From: Saprospiraceae bacterium
GTDB lineage: Bacteria > Bacteroidota > Bacteroidia > Chitinophagales > Saprospiraceae
Direction of reading: 5' to 3'
Assembly (NCBI GenBank): GCA_016787525.1
Contig: JAEUUP010000015.1
Coordinates: forward strand, 1 to 64,000
DNA length: 64,000 bases
In this document: positions 35,441 to 45,908 of the stretch, one piece after another
Numbering within the stretch: position 1 is the first letter of the stretch
How the letters are laid out: each line of letters opens with the position of its first letter
Notes under the pieces: generated by a model
Databases searched by the model: none
What the model saw: the letters and a program-made list of their open reading frames with translations, nothing else
What the model was told of the DNA's origin: nothing
Made by a program: the position numbers and the translations under genes

Positions 35441-37633
35441 ATGAAAAGACTAAGACTGCTACTCGCAGCTCTTGCTCTGCTTGTTATCAGCGTGCAAGTA
35501 GCTCAAGCTCAGGTTAAATTAGGTGATAATCCAGGACAAATTGACGCTAATGCGCTTTTAGAATTGGAAAGCACCACCAAAGGTTTCTTACTCCCTCGTA
35601 TGTCAACCGTACAACGTTTAGCGATGCCTTCACCTGCAGAAGGTATGATGGTGTACGACTTAACAGCCAACTGTACTTATATCTATCGGGCTTCTGCTGG
35701 TCAGTGGTATTCGCTTTGTGCGGCAGACTCATTGACAGCAAGCAACGGTTTGACTAAAGTCGGTCGCGACATCCAATTGGGTGGTACTTTGAATCAAGTA
35801 ACGGGTATCAACCAAAATGGCAACAACTTGAATATCACAGGTAACGGAAGTTTGGGTATCGGTACTAACTCGCCTAATGCCAATACACGAGTGGACATCG
35901 CACCCAATTCAGGGACAGATGACCCATTGCGTTTACAAGGTCTTCGTTCGGGTGCTTCTACGGACTCAATCATGACAGTGAACGCTGCAACAGGTATCTT
36001 GAAAAAACGTACTTTAGCAGATGTTTTAAGAGATCAAGATGAGTACGTCTGGAAACTGGATGGTAACTTAACAACGGCCGTTCGCACACTCGGTACAAAA
36101 TCGAACTTTGCTTTACCAATTATCACCAACAATGTGGAACGTATGCGTATTTCTGCAACTGGTGAAGTCGGTATCGGAACATCATCACCCACCAATAAAT
36201 TGACGGTTGAAGATGCAGCAGACCCCTTGAAATTAGTTGGTTTGCAAACAGCTGCCATGACGGATAGCCTTTTGACAATCAATCCTGTAACAGGTGTTGT
36301 TCGTAAAATTACCATTGACTCAGTGGCTTCACGTGGTATCGTTGCAGAGAACGGTATTAACAAGCAAGGTAACACTGTTCGTTTGGGCGGTGCATTGAAT
36401 CGCTCAACTACTATTACAACCGATGCAACCAACACATTGAATGTCGCAGGATTGCAAGGAGCAACTGCAAACGACTCGGTAGTGATGTCAGATGCTACAA
36501 CAGGTGCTTTGCGTCGTATGAAACTCTCAGACGTAGGTGCGAACTCAGTTACTGCAAACAACGCCTTGACCAAAACAGGTAATAATATCCAATTTGGTGG
36601 TGCATTGGTTCAAGCAACATCGGTAGGGACATCTGGTACTAACACATTGGCAATCACAGGTTTGCAAGGTGGTTCAGCTAACGACTCAGTCATCGTACAA
36701 AATGCGTCAACAGGTGTTTTGAATAAAATGACAATGGCTGATGTCGCTGCGGCAGGTATCACAGCGAACAACGGTATTACCAAAACCGCTAACAACGTAG
36801 CGTTAGGCGGCTCTTTGGTTTCAGCAACAACAATCACAACTTCTGGTACTAATACATTGGCTTTGGCGGGCTTGCAAGGTGGTGCAACGACTGACTCTAT
36901 CGTGACAGCCGATGCAGCTACAGGTGTTTTGAAACGTCGTGACGTAGCAGCTGTGGTCGCAGCAGGTATCGAAGTAGAGAACGGTATTAGCAAAACGAAC
37001 AACAAAATCCGTTTAGGCGGTGCATTGAATCAAGCTACAACTTTGACAACTGATGCTACTAACACTTTGGCAGTTGCTGGTTTGCAAAGTGCTTCTGCCA
37101 ATGACTCTGTTGTGTTGGCAGGTGCTGCTGATGGCGTTTTACGTCGTATGAAATTGTCAGACGTAGGTGCTAACTCAATCACAGCAAACAACGGTTTGAC
37201 TAAAACAGGTAACAATATTCAATTGGGCGGTACTTTGGTACAAGCGACAACAGTGGCACAAGGTGGTAACACAATGGCTTTCACAGGCGGAACAGTCGGT
37301 GTCGGTACAACAGCACCAACAGCGACTTTCCATGTTGCAGGTTCTACAGCTATGCCAATTTCTACAAAAACAGGTGCTTATACAGTAACAATTGACGACC
37401 ACACGATTATCGGTGATTGTACTTCAGGTGGTTTCACATTGACTTTGCCAGCGGCTTCTTCTTGTGCAGGTCGTACCTATATCATCATCAAAGGTGATGC
37501 TTCAAACAACGTTTTGACTTTCAGCTCACCTATCAACTTAAGCACAACACAATCTATGTCAAGTGTCAACTACAACGTCCGTTTGCACATCCAGTCAGAT
37601 GGTACGAATTGGTGGTTAATCGCGCGCTTCTAA
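35441..37633 (+). CDS. Exported tail-fibre-like repeat protein (730 aa)
   Basis: The protein is 730 residues with a signal peptide (ends VAQAQ). Residues 25-95 form a conserved head found in all four fibre proteins here (KLGDNPGQIDANALLELESTT, GFLLPRM, GMMVYDLTANCTYIY). The body is built from about 70-residue repeats of the type NGLTKTGNNIQLGGALVQ followed by TNTLAVAGLQ and DSVVLAG. The last 90 residues (from TGAYTVTIDDHTI to NWWLIARF) resemble the end of the next protein. The composition (Gly, Asn, Thr, Ala) and architecture resemble phage tail fibres and trimeric adhesins, so a fibrous surface protein is likely. No S74 chaperone or T9SS C-terminal domain is visible. Confidence 0.75.
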   Translation: MKRLRLLLAALALLVISVQVAQAQVKLGDNPGQIDANALLELESTTKGFLLPRMSTVQRLAMPSPAEGMMVYDLTANCTYIYRASAGQWYSLCAADSLTASNGLTKVGRDIQLGGTLNQVTGINQNGNNLNITGNGSLGIGTNSPNANTRVDIAPNSGTDDPLRLQGLRSGASTDSIMTVNAATGILKKRTLADVLRDQDEYVWKLDGNLTTAVRTLGTKSNFALPIITNNVERMRISATGEVGIGTSSPTNKLTVEDAADPLKLVGLQTAAMTDSLLTINPVTGVVRKITIDSVASRGIVAENGINKQGNTVRLGGALNRSTTITTDATNTLNVAGLQGATANDSVVMSDATTGALRRMKLSDVGANSVTANNALTKTGNNIQFGGALVQATSVGTSGTNTLAITGLQGGSANDSVIVQNASTGVLNKMTMADVAAAGITANNGITKTANNVALGGSLVSATTITTSGTNTLALAGLQGGATTDSIVTADAATGVLKRRDVAAVVAAGIEVENGISKTNNKIRLGGALNQATTLTTDATNTLAVAGLQSASANDSVVLAGAADGVLRRMKLSDVGANSITANNGLTKTGNNIQLGGTLVQATTVAQGGNTMAFTGGTVGVGTTAPTATFHVAGSTAMPISTKTGAYTVTIDDHTIIGDCTSGGFTLTLPAASSCAGRTYIIIKGDASNNVLTFSSPINLSTTQSMSSVNYNVRLHIQSDGTNWWLIARF

Positions 37634-37653
37634 TCTGAACAATAAGCTTGAGC

Positions 37654-37739
37654 AGCAAATTTGAGTTATGAGCATTTGAGGTCTTGGGTTTCGTTTTTGA
37701 GTATCGCTCAAAACTCGGAACTCATAGCTCAAATTTGCT
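37654..37739. terminator. Inverted repeat after the 730-aa fibre gene
   Basis: The arms AGCAAATTTGAGTTATGAG (37654-37672) and its near-complement (37721-37739, 18 of 19) enclose a smaller hairpin (TTTTGAG / CTCAAAA, about 37695-37713). It is a likely terminator. A 10-mer copy follows at 37775. Confidence 0.55.
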
Positions 37740-37912
37740 TTAGCTCTACATAAACATGAAAACAACAAAGTACCCCCCTCAGTATATTTCGTTATTTTTT
37801 GAAAAATAAATCAGTAACACAAGACCACGCAACAGAATAGCTTTTTGGCAACAAACGATTATAATGTTGCGTGGTTGTGTGTTCATCGTTAATGACTCAT
37901 AACTTTGTTAAT

Positions 37913-39649
37913 ATGCTTTCTTTCATACACAGTTCAAAACTCATGCGCTTCAGCGTAATTATGGCAGTTGTCAGCATCATTGCAACACAAAGAATCACTG
38001 CCCAAACCGATGTAAAAATAGGTAATAATCCAGGCAATAAAACTGCATCGGCGGTTCTTGAACTGGAATCAACAACCAAAGGTTTTCTCTTGCCGCGCAT
38101 GACAGCCGCACAGATGAACGCCATCTCCTCTCCAGCAAACGGTCTCGCCGTTTACAACACTGACCAGCAATGTACTTTTATCTATCGCGGTACGGCTTGG
38201 GCAAGCCTTTGCGATAGTGCGACCAATGGTTTGACCAAATCGGGTAGTGTCATCTCTCTCGGTGGAGCACTCACTGGAGCAACCACCATCACTACCACAG
38301 GCACCAACACGTTGGCAGTCAGTGGTCTGCAAGGTGGTGCAGCCACAGACTCTATTATGACACTCGATGCCACCACAGGTGTTTTGAAACGTCGCACCGT
38401 AGCAGATGTACTCACTGGCTCGGGCAATGTCTGGCTCATCGGTGGTAACACCTTGACAGGCACAGGCACAATAGGCTCTAACTCCAATCACGATTTTGGC
38501 ATCGAAACAAACGGTACAACCCGCTTAACTTTCAGCAATGCAGGTGCAATTACCCAATCAGGCACAGGGCAAGTCACTTTCACAGGCAATGTGGATGCCA
38601 CCAATGGCTTGGACGTAACTACTGGTCAATTAACCGCAAATGCAGGGTCAACTTTAACAGGTGTCACCAATATCAATGCAACAGGTTCAAGCGGTACAAA
38701 TATTGGTAATGCCTCGACAACAACAACAGTTTTAGGTGCAACCAATATCAACACCACAGGCACAAGTGCCACATCAATTGGTAATGCATCAAGTTCTGTG
38801 GCTGTGGCGGGTACGACGAGTGTCACAGGCGCGACGACCATCAACACCACAGGTACAGCAGGAACAACAATCGGTAACGCATCCAGCACAACAGCCATTA
38901 CAGGTGCGACCAATATCAATACAACGGGCGCAGCAACAACAACCATTGGTAACAGTGGTGCAGCTGCGGTTATAGCAGGTTCAACCGTCGGTGTTACAGG
39001 CGTAACGAATATCAATACCACAGGTACAGCTACAACCAATATCGGTAATGCCACATCAACTGTCAACATCGTAGGCAATGACCTCAATGTGACGGGTCTG
39101 CAAAGTGGTGCATCAACGGACTCAATTATGACCGTGACAGGTGCAGGTGATGTGCGCCGTCGTACAGTAGCCGATGTTGTTGGTGGTTCAATTACTGCAG
39201 ACAACGGTTTGACAAAAAACACAGCGACAAACGTGCAATTAGGTGGTACTTTATTACAAACAACGAGCATTGCACAAGCGGGTTTTGACTTCAAACTATC
39301 GGGTGGTAATGTGGCTATTGGTTCTTCAACAGCACCTACTTCTACCATGCAATTGACAGGTTCGATGGGTGTTTCTTACCGCAAAGTCACAGGAAATACT
39401 ACTTTGGCAGCGACTGATTATGTTGTTTTAGCCAATGCAACATCAGGTGCTATCACTTTGACTTTGCCAACTGCCAGCACTTGCGTAGGGCGTATTTACT
39501 ACATCGGTAAATCAGACGAAGGCACAAACGCTGTCAACTTCTCGCCAGCTATCTATTTGACAGAAACCACAACTATTGCCAGCATCAACTTCGCTAAGAA
39601 GTACAAAATTGTCAGCGATGGTACGAATTGGTGGATTTATAGCGAATAA
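37913..39649 (+). CDS. Exported tail-fibre-like repeat protein (about 578 aa), paralogue of the previous one
   Basis: The start at 37913 (MLSFIH) parallels the start of the next fibre gene; ATG 37943 is also possible and gives a compact signal peptide (ends ITAQ). The conserved head follows (VKIGNNPGNKTASAVLELES, FLLPRM). The body has many 18-20-residue repeats of the form TGATNINTTGTSATSIGNAS. The C-terminal 90 residues (TTLAATDYVVLANATSGAI to NWWIYSE) match the end of the preceding protein, so the two are paralogues with different repeat bodies. No S74 domain is present. The repetitive DNA may be prone to repeat-number change. There are no 10-mer copies inside. Confidence 0.72.
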   Translation: MLSFIHSSKLMRFSVIMAVVSIIATQRITAQTDVKIGNNPGNKTASAVLELESTTKGFLLPRMTAAQMNAISSPANGLAVYNTDQQCTFIYRGTAWASLCDSATNGLTKSGSVISLGGALTGATTITTTGTNTLAVSGLQGGAATDSIMTLDATTGVLKRRTVADVLTGSGNVWLIGGNTLTGTGTIGSNSNHDFGIETNGTTRLTFSNAGAITQSGTGQVTFTGNVDATNGLDVTTGQLTANAGSTLTGVTNINATGSSGTNIGNASTTTTVLGATNINTTGTSATSIGNASSSVAVAGTTSVTGATTINTTGTAGTTIGNASSTTAITGATNINTTGAATTTIGNSGAAAVIAGSTVGVTGVTNINTTGTATTNIGNATSTVNIVGNDLNVTGLQSGASTDSIMTVTGAGDVRRRTVADVVGGSITADNGLTKNTATNVQLGGTLLQTTSIAQAGFDFKLSGGNVAIGSSTAPTSTMQLTGSMGVSYRKVTGNTTLAATDYVVLANATSGAITLTLPTASTCVGRIYYIGKSDEGTNAVNFSPAIYLTETTTIASINFAKKYKIVSDGTNWWIYSE

Positions 39650-40085
39650 AAACTTAAATAGTATGAGGCTATTGGTTACTTGCTTGCTGACAAAGAGCAA
39701 CCAATAGTAATTATAACTGAGGGGTGAGCATAAGCTATTGACATCGAGAATCAAACCTGTAAAAATAACTCATTGTTTTGTGCTGCGCACAAAAGACGTA
39801 TGTAGAAAGGGGATTTATGAATGACCGTTTATTTTTGATGCCTTGGCATCAAAAATAAACGGTCATTCGAAAAGTCCTTTTTAAAGTACGCTTTTTGCCA
39901 AAGGCAAAACAATCTATACCTGTTTTAGTAGATTCGGAGCATGCCCGCCCCTCAATTACAACTACTTTCGGCTTACTTTTTGATAGATAAGGCAACAACT
40001 CAACTAAAGCACCAGATGATTCCAATAGACAATCCAGCCTAAGTTAGTAAAATTAGAAATTCATAGGCAGATTAAAACCATAGCC
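39650..40085. other. Intergenic region with two hairpins and a dispersed repeat copy
   Basis: It holds a hairpin CTATTGGTT / AACCAATAG (39669-39707) just after the fibre gene, a variant 10-mer (39715) and a perfect 22-bp palindrome with 2-base loop (ATGACCGTTTATTTTTGATGCC, 39821-39866). It also has a repeat (39889-39937, CGCTTTTTGCCAAAGGCAAAAC and following) whose second copy is at 56312-56361. No gene is seen. Confidence 0.6.
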
Positions 40086-43000
40086 ATGTTATTCAGATTC
40101 ATAACCTTTGCACGAAATATAAATAAAATACTCCCCCTCAGTATCGCGCTTGCTTTACTGACTGCCTCTACATGGGCGCAAACAGATTTGAAAATAGGTA
40201 CAAGCCCCGGTGCTATCTCTCCTTCTGCCGTTTTTGAAGCTGCTTCAACAACTAAAGGTATGCTCATACCCCGCATGACAACGGCACAAATGAACGCTAT
40301 CAGTAGCCCTGCCAATGGTTTACAAATATACAACACAACTGACGGCTGTATTTATATCTATCGAACGTCTGCTTGGCTAAGCACTTGTTCGCCGACTTAT
40401 GCTATGGCTTGGGGTTTATTGGGTAATAGCGGTACAACCGCTGGTACTAACTTCATCGGTACAACCGATGCGCAAGATGTTGTCTTAAAAAGAAATAATA
40501 CTGAGGGGTTGCGATTGTCTTCTGGCAAAACAGTAAACACAGGCGATTTAACGGTATCAAATCGCTTTATTGCAGGTAATATGGGAACTTTGGATAGTTT
40601 GAGTCTTATCAATGCCGTCGGTACTCAAACGTCATACACCAATAATGTTCATGGTTTAAGAGCTGATTTTACAGTTACGCCTCCTTCAGGTTATACATAC
40701 AGCACATTTGGTGGTTATCACAAATTGACCGTTCGGGGAGCAAATGGAGGCAACTATCACGCAGGGAGTTTAGGTTATGTTTCTAACGAAAATACTGGTA
40801 CAGTGCCAGTTGTAGTAGGTGCAGGTGGTACGGTCATACATAATTCTGTAGGAACGATAGCAGGAACTTATGGATTACAATCAAGCATTTACAACAACAG
40901 CACAGGCACCATTACCAATGCTTATGGCACATATACCCAGATTTACAACCTTAGTACAGGCACCATTACCAATGCCTACGGCGAGTATATTACTCCCTTC
41001 ATAAAGTCTGGCGGTACGATGACCAATGCTTACGGTTTGTATATTGACAATCAAACAGCAGCTACCAACAACTACGGTATCTATGTCAACGGTGCTTCGA
41101 CAAGGGCATTGCACATCAACAGTGGCACGTCTTATTTTGGTGGTAACGTCGGTATCAATACAACTTCTCCTACTTATAAACTCGATATTGATGCCCAAAC
41201 AGGCGGTGCAGGCAACCCTTTACGCCTTTTAGGTCTGAATGCAGGTGCAACATCTGACTCTATTATATCTTCAAACAGTGGAATCCTTCGTCGTTTGTCT
41301 ATCAATCAGATATTGGCAAATGCGTGGAATATCACAGGTAATGCAGGAACGGTAGATGGTACTAATTTTATTGGTACAACTGACAACATACCCCTCAGTA
41401 TGCGCGTCAACAATCAAAAGGCAGGGCGTATTGACAATACGCTGAACAATGTATTTTTGGGTTATCAAGCAGGTAATGTCAATACAGGTACTCAAAATAC
41501 ATTCATGGGTCATCAAGCGGGTTTGGTTAACACGACAGGTAATCACAATACTGCAATTGGCAACGCAACACTCATCAATAATACCTCAGCAGATTTTAAT
41601 ACAGCGATAGGTTCAACCGCTTTGAACGCTAATACCACTGGTCTATCAAATGTAGCGGTAGGTTATCAAGCAGCCTATGCCAATACTTCGGGTGCTTACA
41701 ATTCGGCTTTAGGTACAACAGCACTCAGTGGCAATACCACAGGTGTACACAATACAGCCATAGGTTTTTCAGCACTCAATGCCAATACAATAGGTCATAC
41801 CAACACAGCTATTGGCTCAAGAGCATTGAAATCCAATGTATCAAGTGCCTATAATGTGGCTGTTGGTAACAATACTTTAGAAAACAGTTTGGGAGCGCAA
41901 AATACAGCTGTGGGCGTATATGCACTCAACCTCAATACAACAGGTGGTGGCAATACAGCCATAGGTTATGGTACGCTCCTTAATAATACAACAGCTTCAT
42001 ACAATACGGCTCTCGGTTTTGAAGCCTTGAATGGCAATACAACAGGCTCACTGAATACAGCAGTTGGCTATCATGCTTTATTAAGAATTACAACAGGCTC
42101 AAATAATGTCGCTTTAGGTCATGAAGCATTGGTATTTGGCACAACTTCTACTGATAACTTAGCATTAGGCAATAAAACAGGCTTCTCTAATACAACAGGC
42201 TCTAATAACATCTTATTAGGTAATTCTTCAGCCTACTTTCTAACAACTGCCAACAATAACGTTATGGTTGGCTACAACTCTGGCTACAATAACTCAACAG
42301 GAAACAACAACACTTTCTTGGGTTATCAAACAGGCAATGGTAACAATACGGGCAGTAATAATACTCTTTTAGGATTCAGTGCCAACGTCAGTAGTATAGC
42401 CCTTTCTAATGCTACGGCTATTGGTGCAAATGCAACGGTTGGTGCAAGCAATAGCTTTGTTCTGGGTGGCACAGGAGCCAATGCGGTCAATGTCGGTATC
42501 AACACAACCACCCCTCAGTACAAACTCGATATTGATGCTCAAACAGGTGGTGCAGGCAACCCTTTACGCCTTTTAGGTCTGAATGCTGGCGCAACATCGG
42601 ACTCTATTATTTCATCAAACAGTGGTATCCTTCGTCGTTTGTCCATCAATCAGATATTGGGTAATGCTTGGAACATCACAGGTAATGCAGGCACAACCGC
42701 AGGCACAAACTTCATCGGTACAACCGATGCTCAAGCCTTAGTCTTTAAGACCAACAACGCAGAGGGGATGCGTTTGAACACATCTGGTTATCTCGGCATC
42801 GGTACAACCACCCCCTCAGTACAACTCGATGTAACAGGACGTGGCAATATCTTGACGGCTACAACTTTCAACCTCTTTCTCAATGGGGGCAATGCAACCA
42901 CAACAGGTACTTACAATACCAACGTGGGTCTGAACTCAATGGGCAACTTAACGACGGGTTCATTCAATGTCGGTGTAGGAGCGGGTACATTCAATGCAAC

Positions 43001-45605
43001 GACAACGGGGTCTTACAACACCGCTTTGGGCAATAGTGCCTTGAATGCGACGACCACAGGGACAAGTAATGCCGCCTTTGGTCATTCCGCCCTACAAGTT
43101 AACACAATAGGTTTGCACAATGCGGCTTTTGGTACAAGTGCATTGATTGCCAATGTCAGTGGTAATCAAAATACGGGTATAGGTAGTTATGCCCTTTCAG
43201 GTGTAACGACGGGCAACAACAATATCGGCTTAGGCTGGGGCGCAGGCGACAATTTGACCACAGGCTCTGACAATATCATCGTAGGTTATCAAGTCAAAGC
43301 CCCTTCTGCTACAGGTTCTGGACAACTCAATATCGGTAACTTACTCTATGGTACGAGCCTCGGTACAGGCACAACACGTTCAACAGGCAATATCGGTATC
43401 AATACAACCACCCCTCAGTACAAACTCGATATTGATGCGCAAACAGGCAGCGCAGGCAATCCTTTACGCCTTTTAGGTTTAAATGCAGGTGCAACGTCTG
43501 ATTCTATCATCTCTTCAGCAAGTGGTGTATTGCGCCGTTTATCTGTGAATCAAGTATTGTCTAATGCTTGGAATATTACAGGTAACAGCGGTACAACCGC
43601 AGGTACAAACTTTGTAGGAACAACCGATGGACAATCTTTAGTCTTTAAAACAAACAATACTGAGGGGATGCGTTTGAACACAAGCCAAAACTTAGGTCTT
43701 GGCACAACATCACCTTCTTATAAATTAGATGTTGTTGGTCGTTCTCGTTTTCAAACAGGCAGCGGTACAGCAGGCTTTTGGCTAACCAATGCAGCTAATA
43801 CGCTTGACCGTACATTTTATGGTATGGTCAATGACACAGTGGTTGGTATGTGGTCAAATGTCACCAGCACGAATGGTTTTGTTTACAATATCAGTTCAGG
43901 CAATATTGGTATGGGGATTGCCACTCCTCAAGCTAATCTTCATATCTATGGTTCAGGTACAAGTGGTTTCTCGCCAACGGGTACGACAGCAATGACTAGC
44001 CCAGGGGCGGGAGCAGAACTTGCATTCTCTCGTGGTGGTGCTTATAAGCCTACGGCATCGGTTCAGTTAATTGATTATAACGGTTACTCTGGTGGTTTGG
44101 CTTTTAATGTCCATAAAGGTACAGCAAACAGTGCAGGCGGTACTTTTGCTGACAACTGGCCCACAGAAGTTATTCAAGCTATGACGATTGTGAACAATGG
44201 TAGTATTGGTATTGGTACATCTGACCCCAATCAACAACTTGAAATCACCGCAGCCATGCGTATGCCCGCCACAACAACCAGTACAACAGGCGTTATTTAC
44301 AAAGGTGCTAATCGTTTTATCCACAACTACAAACCTTCTGCAAATGATGGCAACAACACCTTTGTCGGTATCAATGCAGGTAATTTTACCATGTCGAGTG
44401 CGACAAGTTGGCTCGCAAGTGGTAATACAGGTATGGGTACAAATGCTTTGACAGCTCTTACTGACGGGGGATATAATGCCGCTTTTGGCAATGCTGCATT
44501 ACAAGCCAATACAACAGGTAGTTATAATACAGCTTTGGGCAATGCTGCTCTTGCTGCTAATACGACAGGTGCTGGTAATACAGCTGTTGGTAATAATGCA
44601 CTCAATGCCAATACGGGTAGCAACAATACTTCTGTCGGTAATGCGGCTTTATATCTCAATACAACAGGCACAGCCAATACAGCTGTCGGTGAAAGTACAT
44701 TGAATAAAAACACCACAGGCAATCAAAATACAGCTGTTGGTCAATCTTCAATGAAAGAAAACCTGACAGGCGCAAACAATACTGCGTTGGGTTTATCTGC
44801 TCTACAAGCTAATACAACAGGCAACAACAATGTTGCCGTTGGTGTATCGGCTTTGGTAGGCAATTCGACAGGTGGTAACAATGTCGCTTTGGGTTATAAT
44901 GCTTTGAGTGCAACCACAAGTTCAAACAATACAAGTGTGGGTTATAGCGCAGGGACTGGCGCAACTTCTGGAAGCGGTAATACTTTTGTTGGTTATAACA
45001 CAGGTTTGACCTTAACCACAGGTAGCAACAACACTTTTTTAGGCAATACAGCCAATGTCACTTCGGGCACATTGACTAATGCTACCGCTATCGGCAATGG
45101 CGCAACGGTCAATGCCTCAAATAAAATTCGTTTAGGCAATACTTCTGTCACTTTGGTTGAAACCTATGGCTCGTTTGTCACCATTTCTGACCGCCGTAAA
45201 AAGACCAATATTACAGATAACCACATTGGATTGGATTTTGTCAAGGCACTCCGCCCTGTTAAGTATGAATTGAAAGACCAATTGGGCATCATTCAAGATG
45301 GTTTCATTGCACAAGAGATTGATTCGGTAATGCAGCGACTCCATATCAAAACATTTTCGGGTCTTGCTAAACCCGCCAATACTGAGGGGTACTATACTGT
45401 CAGTTATGCCACATTTGTTGTGCCTTTGGTGAATGCGGTTAAGGAATTAGATGCTAAAAATGAGAAAGCATTGGATGAAAATGCGCGTTTGAAAGAAGAA
45501 TTGGAACGCTTAAAAGCGGAGAATACCAGTTTGAAAGCCCATGTAGATAAAAATACACAAGACATTGAAGCCATCAAAGCTGCGTTATCTAAAAAATCCA
45601 ATTAA
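40086..45605 (+). CDS. Giant exported fibre with YadA-head-like repeats and C-terminal S74 chaperone (1839 aa)
   Basis: A signal peptide (residues 1-32, ends TWAQ) is followed by the conserved head (LKIGTSPGAISPSAVFEA). Residues about 460-800, 930-1090 and 1440-1690 are YadA/Hep_Hag-like head repeats (N-T-A-I-G...A-L...N-T-T-G, about 14-16 residues each). Modules reading TPQYKLDIDAQTGGAGNPL and onwards begin near residues 356, 805 and 1105 and recur in the neighbouring gene. The C-terminus is a Peptidase_S74 intramolecular chaperone with SDRRKKTNI; Ser1701 and Lys1706 match the known S/K self-cleavage pair. A coiled coil (about 1785-1839) ends the protein. It is likely a trimeric surface fibre. 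Seven 10-mer copies lie inside, one in the signal peptide. Confidence 0.85.
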   Translation: MLFRFITFARNINKILPLSIALALLTASTWAQTDLKIGTSPGAISPSAVFEAASTTKGMLIPRMTTAQMNAISSPANGLQIYNTTDGCIYIYRTSAWLSTCSPTYAMAWGLLGNSGTTAGTNFIGTTDAQDVVLKRNNTEGLRLSSGKTVNTGDLTVSNRFIAGNMGTLDSLSLINAVGTQTSYTNNVHGLRADFTVTPPSGYTYSTFGGYHKLTVRGANGGNYHAGSLGYVSNENTGTVPVVVGAGGTVIHNSVGTIAGTYGLQSSIYNNSTGTITNAYGTYTQIYNLSTGTITNAYGEYITPFIKSGGTMTNAYGLYIDNQTAATNNYGIYVNGASTRALHINSGTSYFGGNVGINTTSPTYKLDIDAQTGGAGNPLRLLGLNAGATSDSIISSNSGILRRLSINQILANAWNITGNAGTVDGTNFIGTTDNIPLSMRVNNQKAGRIDNTLNNVFLGYQAGNVNTGTQNTFMGHQAGLVNTTGNHNTAIGNATLINNTSADFNTAIGSTALNANTTGLSNVAVGYQAAYANTSGAYNSALGTTALSGNTTGVHNTAIGFSALNANTIGHTNTAIGSRALKSNVSSAYNVAVGNNTLENSLGAQNTAVGVYALNLNTTGGGNTAIGYGTLLNNTTASYNTALGFEALNGNTTGSLNTAVGYHALLRITTGSNNVALGHEALVFGTTSTDNLALGNKTGFSNTTGSNNILLGNSSAYFLTTANNNVMVGYNSGYNNSTGNNNTFLGYQTGNGNNTGSNNTLLGFSANVSSIALSNATAIGANATVGASNSFVLGGTGANAVNVGINTTTPQYKLDIDAQTGGAGNPLRLLGLNAGATSDSIISSNSGILRRLSINQILGNAWNITGNAGTTAGTNFIGTTDAQALVFKTNNAEGMRLNTSGYLGIGTTTPSVQLDVTGRGNILTATTFNLFLNGGNATTTGTYNTNVGLNSMGNLTTGSFNVGVGAGTFNATTTGSYNTALGNSALNATTTGTSNAAFGHSALQVNTIGLHNAAFGTSALIANVSGNQNTGIGSYALSGVTTGNNNIGLGWGAGDNLTTGSDNIIVGYQVKAPSATGSGQLNIGNLLYGTSLGTGTTRSTGNIGINTTTPQYKLDIDAQTGSAGNPLRLLGLNAGATSDSIISSASGVLRRLSVNQVLSNAWNITGNSGTTAGTNFVGTTDGQSLVFKTNNTEGMRLNTSQNLGLGTTSPSYKLDVVGRSRFQTGSGTAGFWLTNAANTLDRTFYGMVNDTVVGMWSNVTSTNGFVYNISSGNIGMGIATPQANLHIYGSGTSGFSPTGTTAMTSPGAGAELAFSRGGAYKPTASVQLIDYNGYSGGLAFNVHKGTANSAGGTFADNWPTEVIQAMTIVNNGSIGIGTSDPNQQLEITAAMRMPATTTSTTGVIYKGANRFIHNYKPSANDGNNTFVGINAGNFTMSSATSWLASGNTGMGTNALTALTDGGYNAAFGNAALQANTTGSYNTALGNAALAANTTGAGNTAVGNNALNANTGSNNTSVGNAALYLNTTGTANTAVGESTLNKNTTGNQNTAVGQSSMKENLTGANNTALGLSALQANTTGNNNVAVGVSALVGNSTGGNNVALGYNALSATTSSNNTSVGYSAGTGATSGSGNTFVGYNTGLTLTTGSNNTFLGNTANVTSGTLTNATAIGNGATVNASNKIRLGNTSVTLVETYGSFVTISDRRKKTNITDNHIGLDFVKALRPVKYELKDQLGIIQDGFIAQEIDSVMQRLHIKTFSGLAKPANTEGYYTVSYATFVVPLVNAVKELDAKNEKALDENARLKEELERLKAENTSLKAHVDKNTQDIEAIKAALSKKSN

Positions 45606-45634
45606 ATCAATCAATACATTGAAATACACACTAA

Positions 45635-45700
45635 AGGTATCCGATACAGAAGTTTGAATATTTTTTGCAAAAAATATTCAAACTTCTGTATCGGATACCT
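45635..45700. terminator. Perfect 32-bp palindrome after the 1839-aa gene
   Basis: The arms start AGGTATCCGATACAGAAG (45635-45666) and pair perfectly with 45669-45700 across a 2-base loop. It is the likely terminator of the giant fibre gene. Part of the arm (AGTATCCGATAC) also occurs at 111-122, so this palindrome may be one copy of a mobile or dispersed element. Confidence 0.65.
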
Positions 45701-45725
45701 ACTTACTTCAATAAATTTAAAAACG

Positions 45726-45908
45726 ATGCTACAAAAAGAAGCAATGATGCCACAAAAACAAGAAGCGATGCCACAAAAAGAAGCAATGATGCTACAAAAT
45801 CAAGGAGCGACGCTACAAAAAGAAGCAATGATGCTACAAAATCAAGAAGCGACGCTACAAAAAAAAGCAATGATGCTACAAAAACAAGAAGCAGACTTAG
45901 AAAAATAA
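45726..45908 (+). CDS. Possible 60-residue heptad-repeat peptide, or 21-bp minisatellite
   Basis: Eight tandem 21-bp units (about 45726-45893) encode the 7-residue repeats MLQKEAM, MPQKQEA, MPQKEAM, MLQNQGA, TLQKEAM, MLQNQEA, TLQKKAM and MLQKQEA. The frame begins at an ATG and ends at a stop after DLEK. A seven-residue period with Leu and Met positions could form a coiled coil. The alternative is a non-coding minisatellite with incidental open frames, since another frame is also open. It lies between the two giant fibre genes. No function is claimed. Confidence 0.35.
   Translation: MLQKEAMMPQKQEAMPQKEAMMLQNQGATLQKEAMMLQNQEATLQKKAMMLQKQEADLEK

Noticed and set aside
36034-39348. Long minus-strand open frames across the fibre genes (for example 38626-39348)
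   Set aside because: They mirror the repetitive plus-strand codons and have low-complexity Val/Pro/Ala-rich translations; they are shadows of the fibre genes.
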